Origin: Myxococcota bacterium
GTDB taxonomy: Bacteria; Myxococcota_A; Bradymonadia; UBA7976; UBA1532
Length of the DNA: 64,000 nt
Direction of reading: 5' to 3'
Assembly: GCA_963169045.1 (NCBI GenBank)
Contig: CAUJDF010000004.1
Span: forward strand, 1-64,000
Shown here: positions 36,700-46,200 of the stretch, piece by piece
Numbering within the stretch: position 1 is the stretch's first letter
How the letters are laid out: each line of letters starts with the position of its first letter
Notes under the pieces: model-generated
The model's database searches: none
What the model was told of the DNA's origin: nothing
The model's input: the letters and a program-made list of their open reading frames with translations, nothing else
Program-made: the position numbers and the translations under genes

Positions 36700-39402
36700 T
36701 CACTCGCCGAGGCAGGCGGCGATGGCCTCGCCGCAGGCGTCGTCGATGCACTCGCCGTCGGCGGGATCGCAGCCGGATTCGTCGATGCAGGCGGCGGCCG
36801 CGGCGAGCTGGTCGTAGCCTTCCGGCGAGGCGGCCACGATGCAGGCGCGCTGGCAGTCGAAGTCGTCGACGCAGAACGTCAGGCAGTCGTTGAGCTCGGC
36901 GCAGGTCGCGTCGCCCTGCGGCTCCGGCGCCGGACCGAAGCAGGCCTCGGACTCCTCGACGCAGTTGGCCTCGTAGCAGGCCTGATCGAAGTTGCCGGCA
37001 TCGTCGACGCAGCCGTTCTCGTCGATGCACGCGAAGATGGCCGCATAGGCATCGATCGCCGCCGGATCGGCCTGCTCTTCGCAGCGCGCCGCGCAGGCCT
37101 GGTCGTCCCCGCACCGGCCGAAGCAGCCATCGAGCTGCCCGCAGGTCAGCGCGGGGCGGTCCTGATCGAGGCAGGCGGCGATGTCGTCGCCGCAGACGCG
37201 CTCGATGCAGGCGCCGTCGTCCTCCGCGCAGCCGGAGCCCTGGATGCACTCCACCGCGGTCACGAAGAGGTCGAACGCCTGGGGCGACGCCGCCTCGATG
37301 CACCGGCGCTGGCAGCCGCCGTCGTCGCCGCACAGGGTGAGGCACTCGTTGAACACGCCGCAGGACGCCTGGCCGCGCGGCTCGGGCGTGGGCCCGAAGC
37401 ACGCCTCGGCTTCGGCGAGGCAGTTCTCCTCGTAGCAGGCTTCGTCGAGGAAACCCTCGTCGTCGATGCACCCGTTCTCCTCGACGCACGCGAAGATCGC
37501 GTCGTAGGCGGCGAGGCCTTCGGGCGTGGCGTCCTCGCGACAGGCGTCGGCGCACGCCTGGTCGGCGCACCCGCCGACGCAGTCGTTCAGGCCGGCGCAG
37601 TCCAGCGCCACCGGGGGCGGCGGCACGTGGTTCAGGCAGCTGTCGATCGCCTCGCCGCAGGTCTGCTCGATGCACTCGCCGTCGTCCTCGGCACAGCCCG
37701 ACTCCTCGATGCACACGATGGCCTGCTCGAGCAGTGCCAGGCCTTCGGGCGAGGACGCCGCCACGCAGTCGTTCACGCAGGCGTCGTCGCCGGCGCAGAA
37801 GCCCAGGCACTGGTTCAGCTCGCCGCAGGAGGCGCCGCCGCGGGGCTCGGCCGGTGTGCCGAAGCAGGCCTCGGCCTCGGCGCCACAGTTCTCGAAGTAG
37901 CAGGCCTCGTCGAGGAAGCCTTCGTCGTCGACGCAGCCGTTGTCCTCGACGCACTGCAGGATGGCGCCGAACTGCTCGAGCGCCTCGGGGTCGGAGTCGT
38001 CGATGCACGCCTGCTGGCAGGCCTCGTCGTCGCCGCACTCGCCGAGGCAGTCGTTGAAGCCGGCACAGTCGAGCGGTCCCGGGGCGGGGCCGCCGCCGAG
38101 GCACGCGTCGATCTCGTCTCCGCACGCCTCGCCGATGCACTGGCCGTCGCCGGGCAGGCAGCCCGACTCGTTGATGCACGTCACGGCGTCGACGAGGCGC
38201 TGGTAGGCCTGCGGCGACGCGTCGGTGATGCAGTCGCGCTGGCAGTCGGGGTCGGCCTCGCCGCACTCGGTGAGGCACTGGTTCAGCTCGCCGCAGGTCG
38301 CGCGGCCCATCGGCACGGCGGGCGGGCCGAAGCAGGCGTCGCGCTCCGCGGCGCAGTTGTCGTTGAAGCAGGCCGGGTCGACGCCGTCGTCGCTCAGGCA
38401 GTCGTTGTCCTCGGCGCAGCCGAGGACGGCGTCGTAGTCCCGCAGGGCCTGGGCCTGGGCCGAGTCGCGGCACTCGCGCTCGCAGGCGGCGTCGTCCTCG
38501 CATCGCGCGATGCACAGATCGAGGTCGGTGCAGTCCAGGTCGCCGGCGGGCGGCTCCTGGCCGAGGCAGAGCGCGAGCTCGCCGCCGCACTCCTCCTGCA
38601 CGCAGGCCGCGTCCTGCAGGCCGCAGCCCGCGGCGTCGACGCACTCGCGCGCGGCGGCGTACAGGTCGGCCGCGCGGGGCGTCGCCGCGTCGGCGCAGTC
38701 GTCCTCGCAGGCGCGGTCGCCGCCGCACTCGACGACGCAGATGATCACGTCCTCGCAGGTGGCGTCGCGGGGCTGCTCGGCGTCGCCGGCGCAGGCGCGC
38801 AGCTCGTCGCCGCAGGCCGCCTGGACGCATCCGGAGTCGCCGGGCGCGCACTCGGCGCCGGACACGCACTGCCGGGCGTCGAGGAACAGCTCGTAGGCCG
38901 CGGGGGAGGACGCCTCGATGCAGACGGCCTCGCAGGCCGCGCGGCCGCCGCAGCGGGAGACGCACTGGTTCAGCTCGCGGCAGGTGTCGTCGCCGCGGGG
39001 CATCGGCGGAGGCGGGACGTCGCCGCCCTGGCCGCCCTCGCCGCCCTGGCCGCCCTGACCGCCGGCGCCGCCCTGGCCGCCTTCGCCGCCCTGGCCGCCC
39101 TGGCCACCGGCGCCACCTTCGCCGCCCTGGCCGCCTTCGCCGCCCTGGCCACCGGCGCCGCCTTCGCCGCCCTGGCCGCCTTCGCCGCCCTGGCCGCCTT
39201 CGCCGCCCTGGCCGCCTTCGCCGCCTTCGCCGCCGGCGCCGCCTTCACCACCGGCGCCGCCCTGGGAGCCGGCGTCGCGAACCCGGATCGACCCGTCCGG
39301 CGAGTCGCCGCTCTCGCCGCCCGCGTCGTCGCAGCCGGCGGCCAGCAAGGCCGCGGTACAGACAAGGAGCGGCCTCAACCGCTGCATCAGCTTCGATCGC
39401 AT
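36700..39402 (-). CDS. Lipoprotein of ten alternating 10-Cys modules with Gly-rich linker
   Basis: 900 aa; ATG 39402 has GGGGGAG 5 bp upstream. Lipobox LLAAGC at Cys 24; Gly/Glu/Gln linker GGEGGQGG at about 46-130; then ten tandem ~75-residue Cys-rich modules to the C-terminus. Each has ten Cys with pattern TCxELNxCLxxCGxDxxCxxxC … C … GC … C … CG … AC. From module 3 onward two types alternate strictly: one with NGCxDDEGFLDxACYxxNC, one with SGCxxDDGxCIxxxCG. Likely a long, disulfide-stapled surface rod. No family recognised. Confidence 0.85.
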   Translation of the reverse strand: MRSKLMQRLRPLLVCTAALLAAGCDDAGGESGDSPDGSIRVRDAGSQGGAGGEGGAGGEGGEGGQGGEGGQGGEGGQGGEGGAGGQGGEGGQGGEGGAGGQGGQGGEGGQGGAGGQGGQGGEGGQGGDVPPPPMPRGDDTCRELNQCVSRCGGRAACEAVCIEASSPAAYELFLDARQCVSGAECAPGDSGCVQAACGDELRACAGDAEQPRDATCEDVIICVVECGGDRACEDDCADAATPRAADLYAAARECVDAAGCGLQDAACVQEECGGELALCLGQEPPAGDLDCTDLDLCIARCEDDAACERECRDSAQAQALRDYDAVLGCAEDNDCLSDDGVDPACFNDNCAAERDACFGPPAVPMGRATCGELNQCLTECGEADPDCQRDCITDASPQAYQRLVDAVTCINESGCLPGDGQCIGEACGDEIDACLGGGPAPGPLDCAGFNDCLGECGDDEACQQACIDDSDPEALEQFGAILQCVEDNGCVDDEGFLDEACYFENCGAEAEACFGTPAEPRGGASCGELNQCLGFCAGDDACVNDCVAASSPEGLALLEQAIVCIEESGCAEDDGECIEQTCGEAIDSCLNHVPPPPVALDCAGLNDCVGGCADQACADACREDATPEGLAAYDAIFACVEENGCIDDEGFLDEACYEENCLAEAEACFGPTPEPRGQASCGVFNECLTLCGDDGGCQRRCIEAASPQAFDLFVTAVECIQGSGCAEDDGACIERVCGDDIAACLDQDRPALTCGQLDGCFGRCGDDQACAARCEEQADPAAIDAYAAIFACIDENGCVDDAGNFDQACYEANCVEESEACFGPAPEPQGDATCAELNDCLTFCVDDFDCQRACIVAASPEGYDQLAAAAACIDESGCDPADGECIDDACGEAIAACLGE
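39019..39265 (-). repeat. Coding Gly-rich tandem repeat
   Basis: About 250 bp of 9-bp units (ggcggccag / ggcggcgaa on the coding strand) encode the GGxGGx linker of the lipoprotein starting at 39402. Similar in kind to the 7024-7272 array, but using Glu and Gln instead of Ala. Confidence 0.8.
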
Positions 39403-39428
39403 CGATCTCCCCCGTTGATTGCGCGCGC

Positions 39429-39457
39429 ATTCAATCCGGGAAGGCGGGAGCTGTAAA
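39429..39457 (-). promoter_or_regulatory. Candidate sigma70-type promoter for the Cys-rich lipoprotein
   Basis: On the minus strand TTTACA (39457-39452), 17-bp spacer, TTGAAT (39434-39429), 26 bp before the ATG at 39402. The AT-rich hexamers stand out in this GC-rich gap. Confidence 0.55.
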
Positions 39458-39546
39458 GTCTCTTGCGGCGCCCGCGTCCCAGGCCGCTCGAGGGCCGGCC
39501 CGCCCGCGCCGAGGCGCCACGGTCGCGCCCGCCGGGGGGGGTGGCA

Positions 39547-40224
39547 TCAGCCGATCGACAGACCGAGCGCCGCGAAGCGGGGCCGATACTCACGCGCGAA
39601 CGTGCGCTCGAGGATTTCGCGGTAGGCGGCGGCGTCCAGCAAGCCCCAGGCGACCTCGCCCGCGGTCACCGGCGTCGGATCGGCGTCGGGGGCGGCATAC
39701 TGCGCGCGCAGCGCCGCCAGCATCGACGGCAGCCACGCCGCCGCGTGCGCGCGCAGGGCGGGCGCGCCGGTTTCGAGCAGCCAGCCGACCAGCGTCCAGC
39801 CGAAGTCCCGGTGCCGCACCTCGTCGCGCAGCACGCGGTCGAGCGCCGCGCGCGCCGGCGGTACCGTGCAGCCCTTGCGCAGCGCCGAGAAGAGCGGCAC
39901 CGCCACCGTCTCGCCCAGGCAGAAGACGCGCAGGCCGGCCCACAGCACGTCGAGCTCGAGCGGGCGATCCGCGTGCCGGGCGAGCGCGAGGCGTTCGCGC
40001 GCGACGGGCGACGTCATCGCCCCGCCGGCGGCCACCAGCACCGCGTGGCTCAGCTCGGCGTGGCTGAGCTCGTCCTCGACGATGCGCAGCCCGTCGCGCA
40101 CGAGGTCCGGGGACGCGCCGATCTGCAGCAGCCACAGCGTGAGGTGCTGCGTGATCGCCGCCGACGTGTATTCGGCCTCGACGCGGCGCGCCCACTCCTC
40201 GCGGACGCGCGGCGTCGCGCTCAC
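39547..40224 (-). CDS. Ferritin-like diiron-type protein
   Basis: 225-aa helical protein with two ExxH-type motifs spaced as in ferritin-like four-helix bundles: YTSAAITQHLTLWLLQIGA with RIVEDELSHAELSHAV (about 20-60), and LGETVAVPLF with RVLRDEVRHRDFGW (about 100-150). This suggests a diiron or dimanganese site for oxygen or peroxide chemistry. No signal peptide. The GTG at 40224 overlaps the stop of the small Cys/Pro-repeat gene. Substrate and partners unknown. Confidence 0.8.
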   Translation of the reverse strand: MSATPRVREEWARRVEAEYTSAAITQHLTLWLLQIGASPDLVRDGLRIVEDELSHAELSHAVLVAAGGAMTSPVARERLALARHADRPLELDVLWAGLRVFCLGETVAVPLFSALRKGCTVPPARAALDRVLRDEVRHRDFGWTLVGWLLETGAPALRAHAAAWLPSMLAALRAQYAAPDADPTPVTAGEVAWGLLDAAAYREILERTFAREYRPRFAALGLSIG

Positions 40225-40724
40225 TGCTCGGGCGGGCAACGGACCTGCCGTGGCCGCGGGGGATTGCACGCCTCGCCGGGCGGGCAGTGCGGCGGCGTCG
40301 CGTAGGCCCAGCAGGTGCCGTCGGGGCGACGCTCGAGGTGGTCGCCCGGGGCCGCCTCGGCCAGCGCGGGCGCCGGCGGGCACTGGATCTGTCGCGGCGG
40401 CGGCGGATTGCACGTCGCGCCGGGCGGGCAGTTCACGTCCTCCCGCTCCCAGCACGTGCCGTCGCGGCGCATGAGCAGGCGCGTCCCGGGCCGCTGCGCC
40501 GGCAGCGGACACTGCACCTGCATCGGCGGCGGCGGGTTGCACGTCGCCACCTCCGGCGGAGGGCACTCGACCTTCGGCTCGAACCAGCAGCGCCCGTCGG
40601 CGTCCCGGCGCACCTGGGCCGGATCGGGCGCGGGGGGCAGCGGCTCGGCGGCGAGGGCCGGGCCGGCGACGGAGGACGTCACGAGGAATGGCGCGGCGAG
40701 GCGGCGCAGCTTGCGGTGCGTCAT
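40221..40724 (-). CDS. Exported protein with three Cys/Pro repeats
   Basis: 167 aa; ATG 40724 starts a signal peptide MTHRKLRRLAAPFLVTSSVAGPALAA (twin-Arg-like but lacking a full Tat motif). The mature part is three imperfect ~38-residue repeats of pattern RRDGxCWxxxxxxCPP…xTCNPPPPRQxxCPP, each with four Cys. Followed by the overlapping ferritin-like gene, so the two form an operon. Function unknown; the repeats look like a small disulfide-bonded structural unit. Confidence 0.75.
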   Translation of the reverse strand: MTHRKLRRLAAPFLVTSSVAGPALAAEPLPPAPDPAQVRRDADGRCWFEPKVECPPPEVATCNPPPPMQVQCPLPAQRPGTRLLMRRDGTCWEREDVNCPPGATCNPPPPRQIQCPPAPALAEAAPGDHLERRPDGTCWAYATPPHCPPGEACNPPRPRQVRCPPEQ

Positions 40725-40907
40725 GCGGGCGACGATACGACGGGCACCGCTCTGCGACAACGCCGGACCGCTGGTGCCCGGCGCTGTCGTCCGTGCGACT
40801 GCCGTGCGATGGGAGGGAGGCTCGGCCCGGAACGGGCCCGCGAGAGGCGCAGGAGGAGGAGGGCCGCGCCGCAGGGCGGCGCCTCGCGACGGCGCGGTCC
40901 GGGGCGC

Positions 40908-42974
40908 TCAGCAGATGCCGAGCCAGTTGCAGACCTTCTTGGCGCCGTCGCCGACGTCGTCGATGAAGTCGCCCGCGTCGTCGAGGAAGTCGCTGACGTC
41001 GCCGCCGAAGTCCTCGAGGCCCTCGATGACGTCGCCCGAGGCGTCGACCACCGCGCCGCTCGCCAGGCTCCAGCCGGCCTCGACCGCGTCGCCGACGTTC
41101 TCGTACACCGACTCGATGTTGTTGAAGATCTCCTCGGCGTTGCCGCTGGCGTCGATGCGCACGCAGACCGTCGTGCCGGCGCAGAGCTTCAGGTAGCCGC
41201 TCGCGACGGAGGTGGTCATGTTGACCGTGTTCCAGCCGCCGGTGGCGAAGTTGTAGACCTTCAGCTGCGCCGAGCCGTCGAAGCCCGTCGCGTCCAGCTC
41301 GTACGACAGGCGGATCTCGGCGAAGCCCTCGTTCAGCGTGTAGGTCTTCGAGCCGCTCATCTGCAGGTCGAGGTCGCTCACCGTCGCGCTGGCGCTCAGC
41401 CGGGTGACGCCGAGGTCGAGCGTGCCGCTCAGGCGGGCCTGGCTCTCGGTGGCGGCGACCTCGAAGTCCAGGATCTCGACGCCGCCGGGCGCCGTGACGG
41501 CGGCCGCGAGGTTGAGCTCGCGCAGGTCGCCGTCCTCGATGTGCATCGAGACCGAGGCGCTCGACGTGGACAGCGCCTGGCCGAGCTCGCCGAAGCCGCT
41601 GATGTCCGCCGTCTCGCCGGCGACTACGACCCGCTGCTCGGCGCGGTCATACAGCGCCGAGGCGTCGGTCAGGTCGAGCTCGATCTCGGCCAGCTGCAGG
41701 TCGAGGACGAAGCTCGTCCCGAGGTTGCCGGCGACCGCGTCGAGGCTCTCGCCCAGGTCGCCCGAGCCGTGGATCAGCTCCTGGAAGTCGACGTCGGCCA
41801 GCAGCTCGCCGTCGAAGCGCAGCTTCAGGATCTCGTACAGCTCGAGGTCGACGACCGCGTCGAGCCAGAGGTTGCCGCGCTGCTCGACCATCACGTCCTC
41901 GACCTCCCAGGTGACGTCGGGCGTCCAGACGAGCGAGTCGTTCGCCGAGAAGCCGAGGCCGACCTCCTCGATCGAGATGGGGGAGCCGTCGATCTCCGGG
42001 AAGATGCCTTCGGCGTTGACGTAGATCGTCGGCGCCGTCGGCTCGACCACCAGCAGCATCGAGCCCGAGTACTTCGTCGAGCCGAGCGTGATGGCGCTCG
42101 TCAGCGGGATCGTCCCCACCGAGACCGACAGGAAGAAGTAGGACTGCGTGGTGTCGATGGGCGCATCGATGCCATCGAGCACGTCGCCGCTGCCATACCC
42201 GACGGTGATGTCGGTGGCGGTCAGCAGGTCGTCGAGCAGCCCGAAGGGCCCGATGTCGGACGAGAAGCCGTTGCCGACGCTGCCGCCGACGAGGTTCAGG
42301 TGGTCGCCGTCGAGCTCGACCTCGAGGATGGCATCGTAGAGCGTGATCGAGTAGTCGCCGAAGACGACGTCGATGTCGCCGTCGATGTAGACGCTGCCGT
42401 CGTCGTCCTCGTACAGGTCGTTCGGGTCGTACTCGAGGCTGAGATCGCCGAGGTCGATGCTGCCGGTGTTCACCTGATCGAGGTCGAGCTCCATGCTCCA
42501 GCTCTTGTTGGCGGAGCTGCCGGCGCTGCAATCCCACAGGTGCAGCGGGTTGCCGTTGTTCGTGTCGTTGTTCTTCTTGTGGATGCACTTCGCCGCGTTG
42601 TAGCGGGCCTTGATGAGCCCGGTCGACGCCTCGTAGTCCCACGACTTGTTGGCGGCGACGCCGGCGCTGCAATCCCACATGTGCAGCGGGTTGCCGTTGG
42701 TCCAGTCGCTGTTCTTCTTGTGCAGGCACTTCGACGTGTTCTCGGCGAAGTGGATGTAGCCGGTCTCGGGGTCCCAGTAGAACGTCTTGTTCGCCGACGG
42801 GCCGGCGCGGCAATCCCACAGGTGCAGCGGGTTGCCGTTGCTCCAGTCCTGCAGCTTCTTGTGGATGCACTTCGACGGCGCGGCGGCGAGCTGGATCTGG
42901 CTGTCCGCCAGGGCGGCGCCCGCGGGCACGAGAGACAGGAGGGCGGCGGCGGCGGCGGTCTTCAGCGTGTTCAT
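40908..42974 (-). CDS. Secreted beta-trefoil lectin-like protein
   Basis: 688 aa with signal peptide MNTLKTAAAAALLSLVPAGAALA. Residues ~24-155 hold three ~43-residue repeats (SKCIHKKLQDWSNGNPLHLWDC, SKCLHKKNSDWTNGNPLHMW, AKCIHKKNNDTNNGNPLHLW), the threefold pattern of a ricin-type beta-trefoil. The usual QxW is replaced by ANKxW/F. The rest (about 160-620) is a long Asp/Leu-rich beta region without Cys until LCAGTTVCVRI, and the tail ends in an acidic amphipathic segment and CNWLGIC. Possibly sugar-binding and surface or extracellular. Ribosome site GGGAA; divergent from drmD. Confidence 0.8.
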   Translation of the reverse strand: MNTLKTAAAAALLSLVPAGAALADSQIQLAAAPSKCIHKKLQDWSNGNPLHLWDCRAGPSANKTFYWDPETGYIHFAENTSKCLHKKNSDWTNGNPLHMWDCSAGVAANKSWDYEASTGLIKARYNAAKCIHKKNNDTNNGNPLHLWDCSAGSSANKSWSMELDLDQVNTGSIDLGDLSLEYDPNDLYEDDDGSVYIDGDIDVVFGDYSITLYDAILEVELDGDHLNLVGGSVGNGFSSDIGPFGLLDDLLTATDITVGYGSGDVLDGIDAPIDTTQSYFFLSVSVGTIPLTSAITLGSTKYSGSMLLVVEPTAPTIYVNAEGIFPEIDGSPISIEEVGLGFSANDSLVWTPDVTWEVEDVMVEQRGNLWLDAVVDLELYEILKLRFDGELLADVDFQELIHGSGDLGESLDAVAGNLGTSFVLDLQLAEIELDLTDASALYDRAEQRVVVAGETADISGFGELGQALSTSSASVSMHIEDGDLRELNLAAAVTAPGGVEILDFEVAATESQARLSGTLDLGVTRLSASATVSDLDLQMSGSKTYTLNEGFAEIRLSYELDATGFDGSAQLKVYNFATGGWNTVNMTTSVASGYLKLCAGTTVCVRIDASGNAEEIFNNIESVYENVGDAVEAGWSLASGAVVDASGDVIEGLEDFGGDVSDFLDDAGDFIDDVGDGAKKVCNWLGIC

Positions 42975-43261
42975 CGGTGTGTTCCCCGTTGTTGGTTTGC
43001 ACACACCGACGCGGCGGCGGGCGGCGGAGTCCGCAGCGCTCCGCGTCACTTTTTTCGACGGGCGCAGGCATGCGGCGACGAGCCGGGCGCCTCGTCGGCC
43101 GGTGGCATGGGAGGGGGCGGCGCGCCTCGCGCAGGGCGGTGGTCCGGAAGACGCGCGCACCGTCGCCGATCTCCGGCGTCGGACGACCGTCTTCACCTTC
43201 CGTCGCTCGCCGAGCCCGTCTAAGGTAGCGCTCCACGGGCGAACGACGGACGGGAGGGGAC
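42975..43261. promoter_or_regulatory. Divergent upstream region of lectin gene and drmD
   Basis: 287 bp. Near the lectin start an inverted repeat CGGTGTG (42975-42981) / CACACCG (43002-43008) encloses a T-rich 20-bp loop and could be an operator or 5'-leader hairpin. GGAGGGG at about 43254 is the drmD ribosome site. No clear sigma70 promoter for drmD is visible. Confidence 0.4.
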
Positions 43262-46200
43262 GTGCAGGCGCCGACGGTCGAATCGGTGCTCCGCGGGCTG
43301 ACGCGGGCGCGCATCGTCGAAGTGGCGCGGGCGCTGGGGCTCGACCCGGCGACGAGCCTGGCCAAGGACGAGCTGGTCGGGCGCATCGGGCGCACGCCGG
43401 TCGCGACGCTGGCGCGCGTCCTCCCGCTGCTGCGGCGCGACGAGCTCCGCGATCGATGCCGCGCGCACGGCCGCGACGACACGGCCCGCGCCCGCGCCGA
43501 TCTGATCGCCGCGCTCGCCGGCGAGGCGCCCGCGGCGCCCGAGCGCCCGGCCGACGCGCTCCCCGAGCCGAACGACATCGTCGTCGTGCGCCAGCGCCAG
43601 TACCTCGTCGAGGCCGTGGCGGCGTCGTCCGGCCTGCAGCGCCCCCGCGGGCCGCGTCAGGCGACGCGCGTCTCGATGGTCTGCCTCGACGACGACGCGC
43701 AGGGCGAGCCGCTCGAGGTCCTCTGGGAGCTCGAGCTGGGCGCGCGCCTGCTGCAGCCGCACCGGCGCGGCCTGGGCGCCGTCGAGCGCCTCGACGCCCC
43801 GGACGCCTTCGTCGCCTACCTGCGCGCGCTGCAGTGGAACAGCGTCACCGCGACCGACGCGAAGCTCTTCCAGGCGCCCTTCCGCGCCGGCATCCACCTG
43901 CTCGACCACCAGCTCACGCCGCTGATGAAGGCGCTGCGCCTGCCGCGCGCGAACCTCTTCATCGCCGACGACGTGGGCCTCGGGAAGACGATCGAGGCGG
44001 GCCTCGTCGTGCAGGAGCTCCTGCTGCGGCAGCGCGTCGAGACGATCCTCGTCGTGTGTCCGCCTTCCGTCGCCCTGCAGTGGCGCGACGAGATGCGGTC
44101 CCGCTTCGGCCTGCACTTCGAGATCTACGACCGCGCCTTCGTGGCGCGCCGCCGCGCCGAGCGCGGCTTCGCCGTGAACCCGTGGTCCACGCACGGCCGC
44201 TTCATCGTGAGCTACCAGACGCTGCGCCGCCCGGAGCACCTCGACCCGCTGCTGCACCACCTCGGCGAGCGGGCGAAGCGCAGCCTGCTGATCCTCGACG
44301 AGGCGCACACCGTGGCCCCGGCCTCGGCGACGAAGTACGCGGTCGACTCGGCGCTGACGCAAGTGGTCCGCGAGCACCTCGCGCCGCGGTTCGAGAACCG
44401 CCTCTTCCTGTCGGCCACGCCGCACAACGGGCACTCCAACAGCTTCGCGGCGCTGCTCGAGATCCTCGATCCGCAGCGCTTCACGCGCGGCATCCCGATG
44501 CGCGACCCGGCGCGGCTCGAGCCGGTCATGGTGCGCCGCCTCAAGAGCGACCTCGGCCCGCTCGGCGTCACCTCGTTCCCCCGCCGCGCCGTACACCGCT
44601 ACGTGCTCGAGCACACGGCCGGCCGCTGGCGCCAGTCGGTGTTCACCGTCGACCCGAACGGAGCGCTGGCGCCGGCCGGCGACCCCGTCGAGCTCGGCGA
44701 GGCGAAGCCGACGGAGCTCGTCCTGGCCGAGAAGCTGGCGGCCTATACCGAGATCATGGCGCCGGTCAGCGGGCGCGCGCGGCTCGTCTTCACGAACCTG
44801 CAGAAGCGCCTGCTGTCGAGCGTCTGGGCCTTCCACCGCACGTTCGAGGCCCACTGCCGGCACCTCGACGACGCGCCCCTCCGCCAGCTCGCGATGCGCG
44901 CCGCGTCGGATGAGGAGGACGCCGCCGGCGCCGACGACGAGGCGCTCGACGAGGCGGACGCCGACGCCGTGGCCACGGGATCGGCGGGCCTGCGCGATCC
45001 GTCGGCCGAGGCGGCGACGCTGCGCGCCGACCTCCGGGCCCTCGCCAGCGCGGGCCGGTTGCTCCCGGACGCCCGCGTGCGCGCGCTCGTCGACTGGGTC
45101 CGGCGCCATCAGTGCCCGGCGGCGCAGCTCGGCGGCGCCCACGGCACGCCGCTCGCGCAGCGCAGGTGGTCGGACAGGCGGCTGATCGTCTTCACCGAAT
45201 ACGGCGACACGCGGAAGTACCTGCTCCAGGTGCTGCGCGAGGCCATCGCGGGCACGGACCAGTCGGACGCGCGCATCCTGAGCTTCCACGGCGGCATGGG
45301 CGACGAGCAGCGCGCCGAGGTGCAGCGCGCCTTCAACGGCCCGCCCGACGACGAGCCGGTCCGCATCCTCGTGGCCACGGACGCCGCGCGCGAGGGCATC
45401 AACCTGCAGAGCTGGTGCGCGGACCTCTTCCACTTCGACGTGCCGTGGAACCCGGCGCGCCTCGAGCAGCGCAACGGCCGCATCGACCGCACGCTGCAAC
45501 CATCCGACGAGGTCCGCTGCGCCTACTTCGTCTACCCGCAGCGCCCGGAGGACGCCGTCCTCGACACGCTCGTCCGCAAGGTCGACACCATCCGCCGCGA
45601 GCTCGGGTCGGTCGGCTCCGTCGTGCTCGAACGCCTCGAAGAAGCGTTCGCCGAAGGCATCCGCGCCGGGACGGCCGACGCCGTCGCGCACGCCGGCGCG
45701 GACCGGGCGGCCGAGGAGACGTCGAAGGCCGAGCTCGAGACGCAGCGCGCGTCCGCCGCGCTCAAGGCGGAGATCGACGAGGCGCGCAAGGCGCTCGACC
45801 GCTCGCGAAAGGTCATCGCCTTCGAGCCGGACACGCTGCGCGGCGTGCTCGACATCGGCCTCGGGTTCGTCGGCGCCGGCCCGCTGACGCCGGTCGAGCT
45901 GAAGCTGCCCGAGGGCGGGACGCTGCGCGCGTGGCAGCTCCCGTCCCTGCCGTCGGACTGGCAGGTCACGCTCGACACGCTGCGCCCGCCGCGCCCGCGC
46001 GACGAGGCGGTCTGGGAGTGGCGCAAGCGCCCGCCGCTGCCGGTCGTCTTCTCGCCGGCGCCGCGCCTCACGACGCCGGTGGTGCACCTGCACCTCGAGC
46101 ATCCGTTCGTGCACCGCGTCCTCGCGCGCTTCCGGGCGCAGGGCTTCGCCGCGCACGACCTCGGCCGCGCGACGGTCCTCGGCAACTCGCACGACGCCAC

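Noticed and set aside
36280-39456. 1058-aa plus-strand open frame opposite the Cys-rich lipoprotein
   Set aside because: Antisense of the repeated Cys modules; the minus frame has a signal peptide, lipobox, promoter and regular Cys spacing.
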